DNA of 64,000 nt from Paraburkholderia phenoliruptrix. GTDB taxonomy: Bacteria; Pseudomonadota; Gammaproteobacteria; Burkholderiales; Burkholderiaceae. The notes beneath the pieces are model-generated. The model was not told where the DNA came from. It saw only the letters and a list, made by a program, of their open reading frames with translations, and ran no database searches. The stretch is from assembly GCF_019511605.1 (NCBI RefSeq), contig NZ_JAEUAV010000001.1, forward strand, positions 744,001-808,000, written 5' to 3'. Every line of letters begins with the position of its first letter. Within the stretch, counting starts at the first letter, position 1. A program made the translations under genes and the position numbers. Shown in pieces: positions 63,320-64,000 of the stretch.

Positions 63320-63583
63320 GTGGCCACTCAGCCGAATAGCCCCAACGAGCACGACCAGAACCGGGATGAAACTACAGATCCCGGCGGCCCGCCGACCGAA
63401 GTCTCGAAGCCGGTCGGCGATGCAATCCCAACGCCTGTCGAACCGGGACTCGACCAGCCTTTACCCGAAAAAGGCGCAACAGAGCCAGCGGAGGACGACG
63501 ACGCCGCGGCGAAGCGCGAGCCGTTGGGCGAAACAGAGACGCCTCCGGGGGTTCCTCCACCCGGGCCGTCTGACTTTGCCTAG
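63320..63583 (+). CDS. 87-residue disordered Pro/Glu/Asp-rich protein
   Basis: A small protein starting at a GTG with GGAG seven bases upstream. It is made of Pro, Glu, Asp, Thr and Gly (DPGGPPTEVSKP, PLPEKGATEPAEDDD, TPPGVPPPGPSDFA) and has no hydrophobic core, so it should be disordered and acidic. Function unknown. It has the same character as the 50-residue protein at 16018-16170. Confidence 0.6.
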   Translation: MATQPNSPNEHDQNRDETTDPGGPPTEVSKPVGDAIPTPVEPGLDQPLPEKGATEPAEDDDAAAKREPLGETETPPGVPPPGPSDFA

Positions 63584-63639
63584 CGTGAGCTTCGAAGAGG
63601 CGCGCGCGCCGCGCTCACGCTCCGCTTGCGGCCTTACCC

Positions 63640-64000
63640 TTACGCTGCCTCAGGCTCCTGCTCATGCACGATCTTGAGCGTGCTCTTGTGTTCCTTGATC
63701 AGCCGATACACCGTCTCGCCCGGTACGGTTTCCTGTTCGAGCAGTTCGTTGGCGATAGCACGCAGCACCGGCTCGTACGCATGCAGCAGGTTGTAGCACT
63801 GCTCGTTCAGTTCCTTGAGCAGCACATTGGCCTGTTCGATCGCGCTCTTCATTTGAAGCCCCGCGTACTGCGAAGGCAACGCTGCGAGGCTGAAGAGATT
63901 GCCGTCGCTGTTGAAGCCAAACTTCGACACCATGTCGAGGCTGATACGCGACGCTTCCTGAAGATCGGACGCCGCACCGCTCGATGCTTCGGAGAACGCG
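63640..64000 (-). CDS. C-terminal part of an FtsH-like AAA+ zinc metallopeptidase (M41 domain)
   Basis: The gene runs off the right edge; about 120 codons are present. The visible part begins EASSGAASDLQEASRIS and continues through helices of an M41 peptidase domain (VSKFGFNSDGNLF, LLHAYEPVLRAIANELLEQ, ETVPGETVYRLIKEH). FtsH-type proteases degrade membrane and short-lived proteins. The ATPase and HExxH zinc site lie outside the window, so completeness cannot be judged. It is probably a paralogue rather than the housekeeping ftsH, since the C-terminus differs from the typical one. Confidence 0.7.
   Translation of the reverse strand, partial: AFSEASSGAASDLQEASRISLDMVSKFGFNSDGNLFSLAALPSQYAGLQMKSAIEQANVLLKELNEQCYNLLHAYEPVLRAIANELLEQETVPGETVYRLIKEHKSTLKIVHEQEPEAA

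Noticed and set aside
1..64000. tRNA, rRNA, CRISPR arrays, insertion sequences, integrases or attachment sites
   Set aside because: None seen on either strand; no transposase or integrase motifs in any of the credible coding regions.

Overview
The window is GC-rich DNA from a member of the Burkholderiales, most likely Paraburkholderia or a close relative. The inference rests on codon use, the 3-hydroxybutyrate oligomer hydrolase, the periplasmic aldehyde oxidoreductase cluster, trimeric autotransporter architecture, OxlT/Frc oxalate genes and abundant LysR/MFS genes. I saw no rRNA, tRNA, CRISPR array, insertion sequence or prophage, so this reads as chromosomal or megaplasmid accessory-metabolic DNA.

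Layout. 1-7.9 kb: 5' part of a sirtuin gene, an oxidoreductase-like protein, an SDR, a polysaccharide deacetylase, a DUF2252 protein, an isolated motA-motB stator pair and exonuclease III. 8-15.9 kb: secreted 3HB-oligomer hydrolase, divergent from a paoABC-type periplasmic molybdenum aldehyde oxidoreductase with a MocA-type cofactor cytidylyltransferase, then a PIG-L deacetylase. 16.4-20.4 kb: a compact phosphonate operon (PEP mutase fused to a nucleotidyltransferase, phosphonopyruvate decarboxylase, AEP transaminase) with an array of GTCATT half-sites upstream. 20.9-31.1 kb: housekeeping and signalling genes (chemoreceptor, FtsI-like transpeptidase, diguanylate cyclase, two LysE exporters, YigZ, lipoprotein, PanE).

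31.2-49.4 kb is the most coherent metabolic block. It has an OxlT-type oxalate:formate antiporter with LysR and an aldehyde dehydrogenase, and a five-gene minus-strand operon: ThDP lyase, formyl-CoA:oxalate CoA-transferase Frc, ADP-forming-type acyl-CoA ligase with permuted domains, FAH-family hydrolase and a short PntB-like membrane protein. A GntR regulator is overlapped by a small membrane protein gene, and two more transporters follow, one with a dedicated 42-residue partner. Three copies of a 16-bp motif lie upstream of the ThDP lyase and of the GntR unit, which suggests one regulon. The ThDP enzyme looks more like 2-hydroxyacyl-CoA lyase than canonical oxalyl-CoA decarboxylase, so the locus may process 2-hydroxyacids or use an unusual oxalyl-CoA decarboxylase.

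49.4-64 kb: a trimeric autotransporter adhesin with a duplicated three-module passenger, a DUF3830 protein, divergent AraC and orphan LuxR regulators, a YadGH ABC exporter, a glycine-rich secreted protein, a tannase-family esterase with an OpgC acyltransferase, a divergent acyltransferase-3, a disordered small protein, and the C-terminal end of an FtsH-like M41 peptidase running off the right edge.

Start sites were chosen by hand from visible Shine-Dalgarno sequences. Family calls come from recognised motifs, not from database searches.
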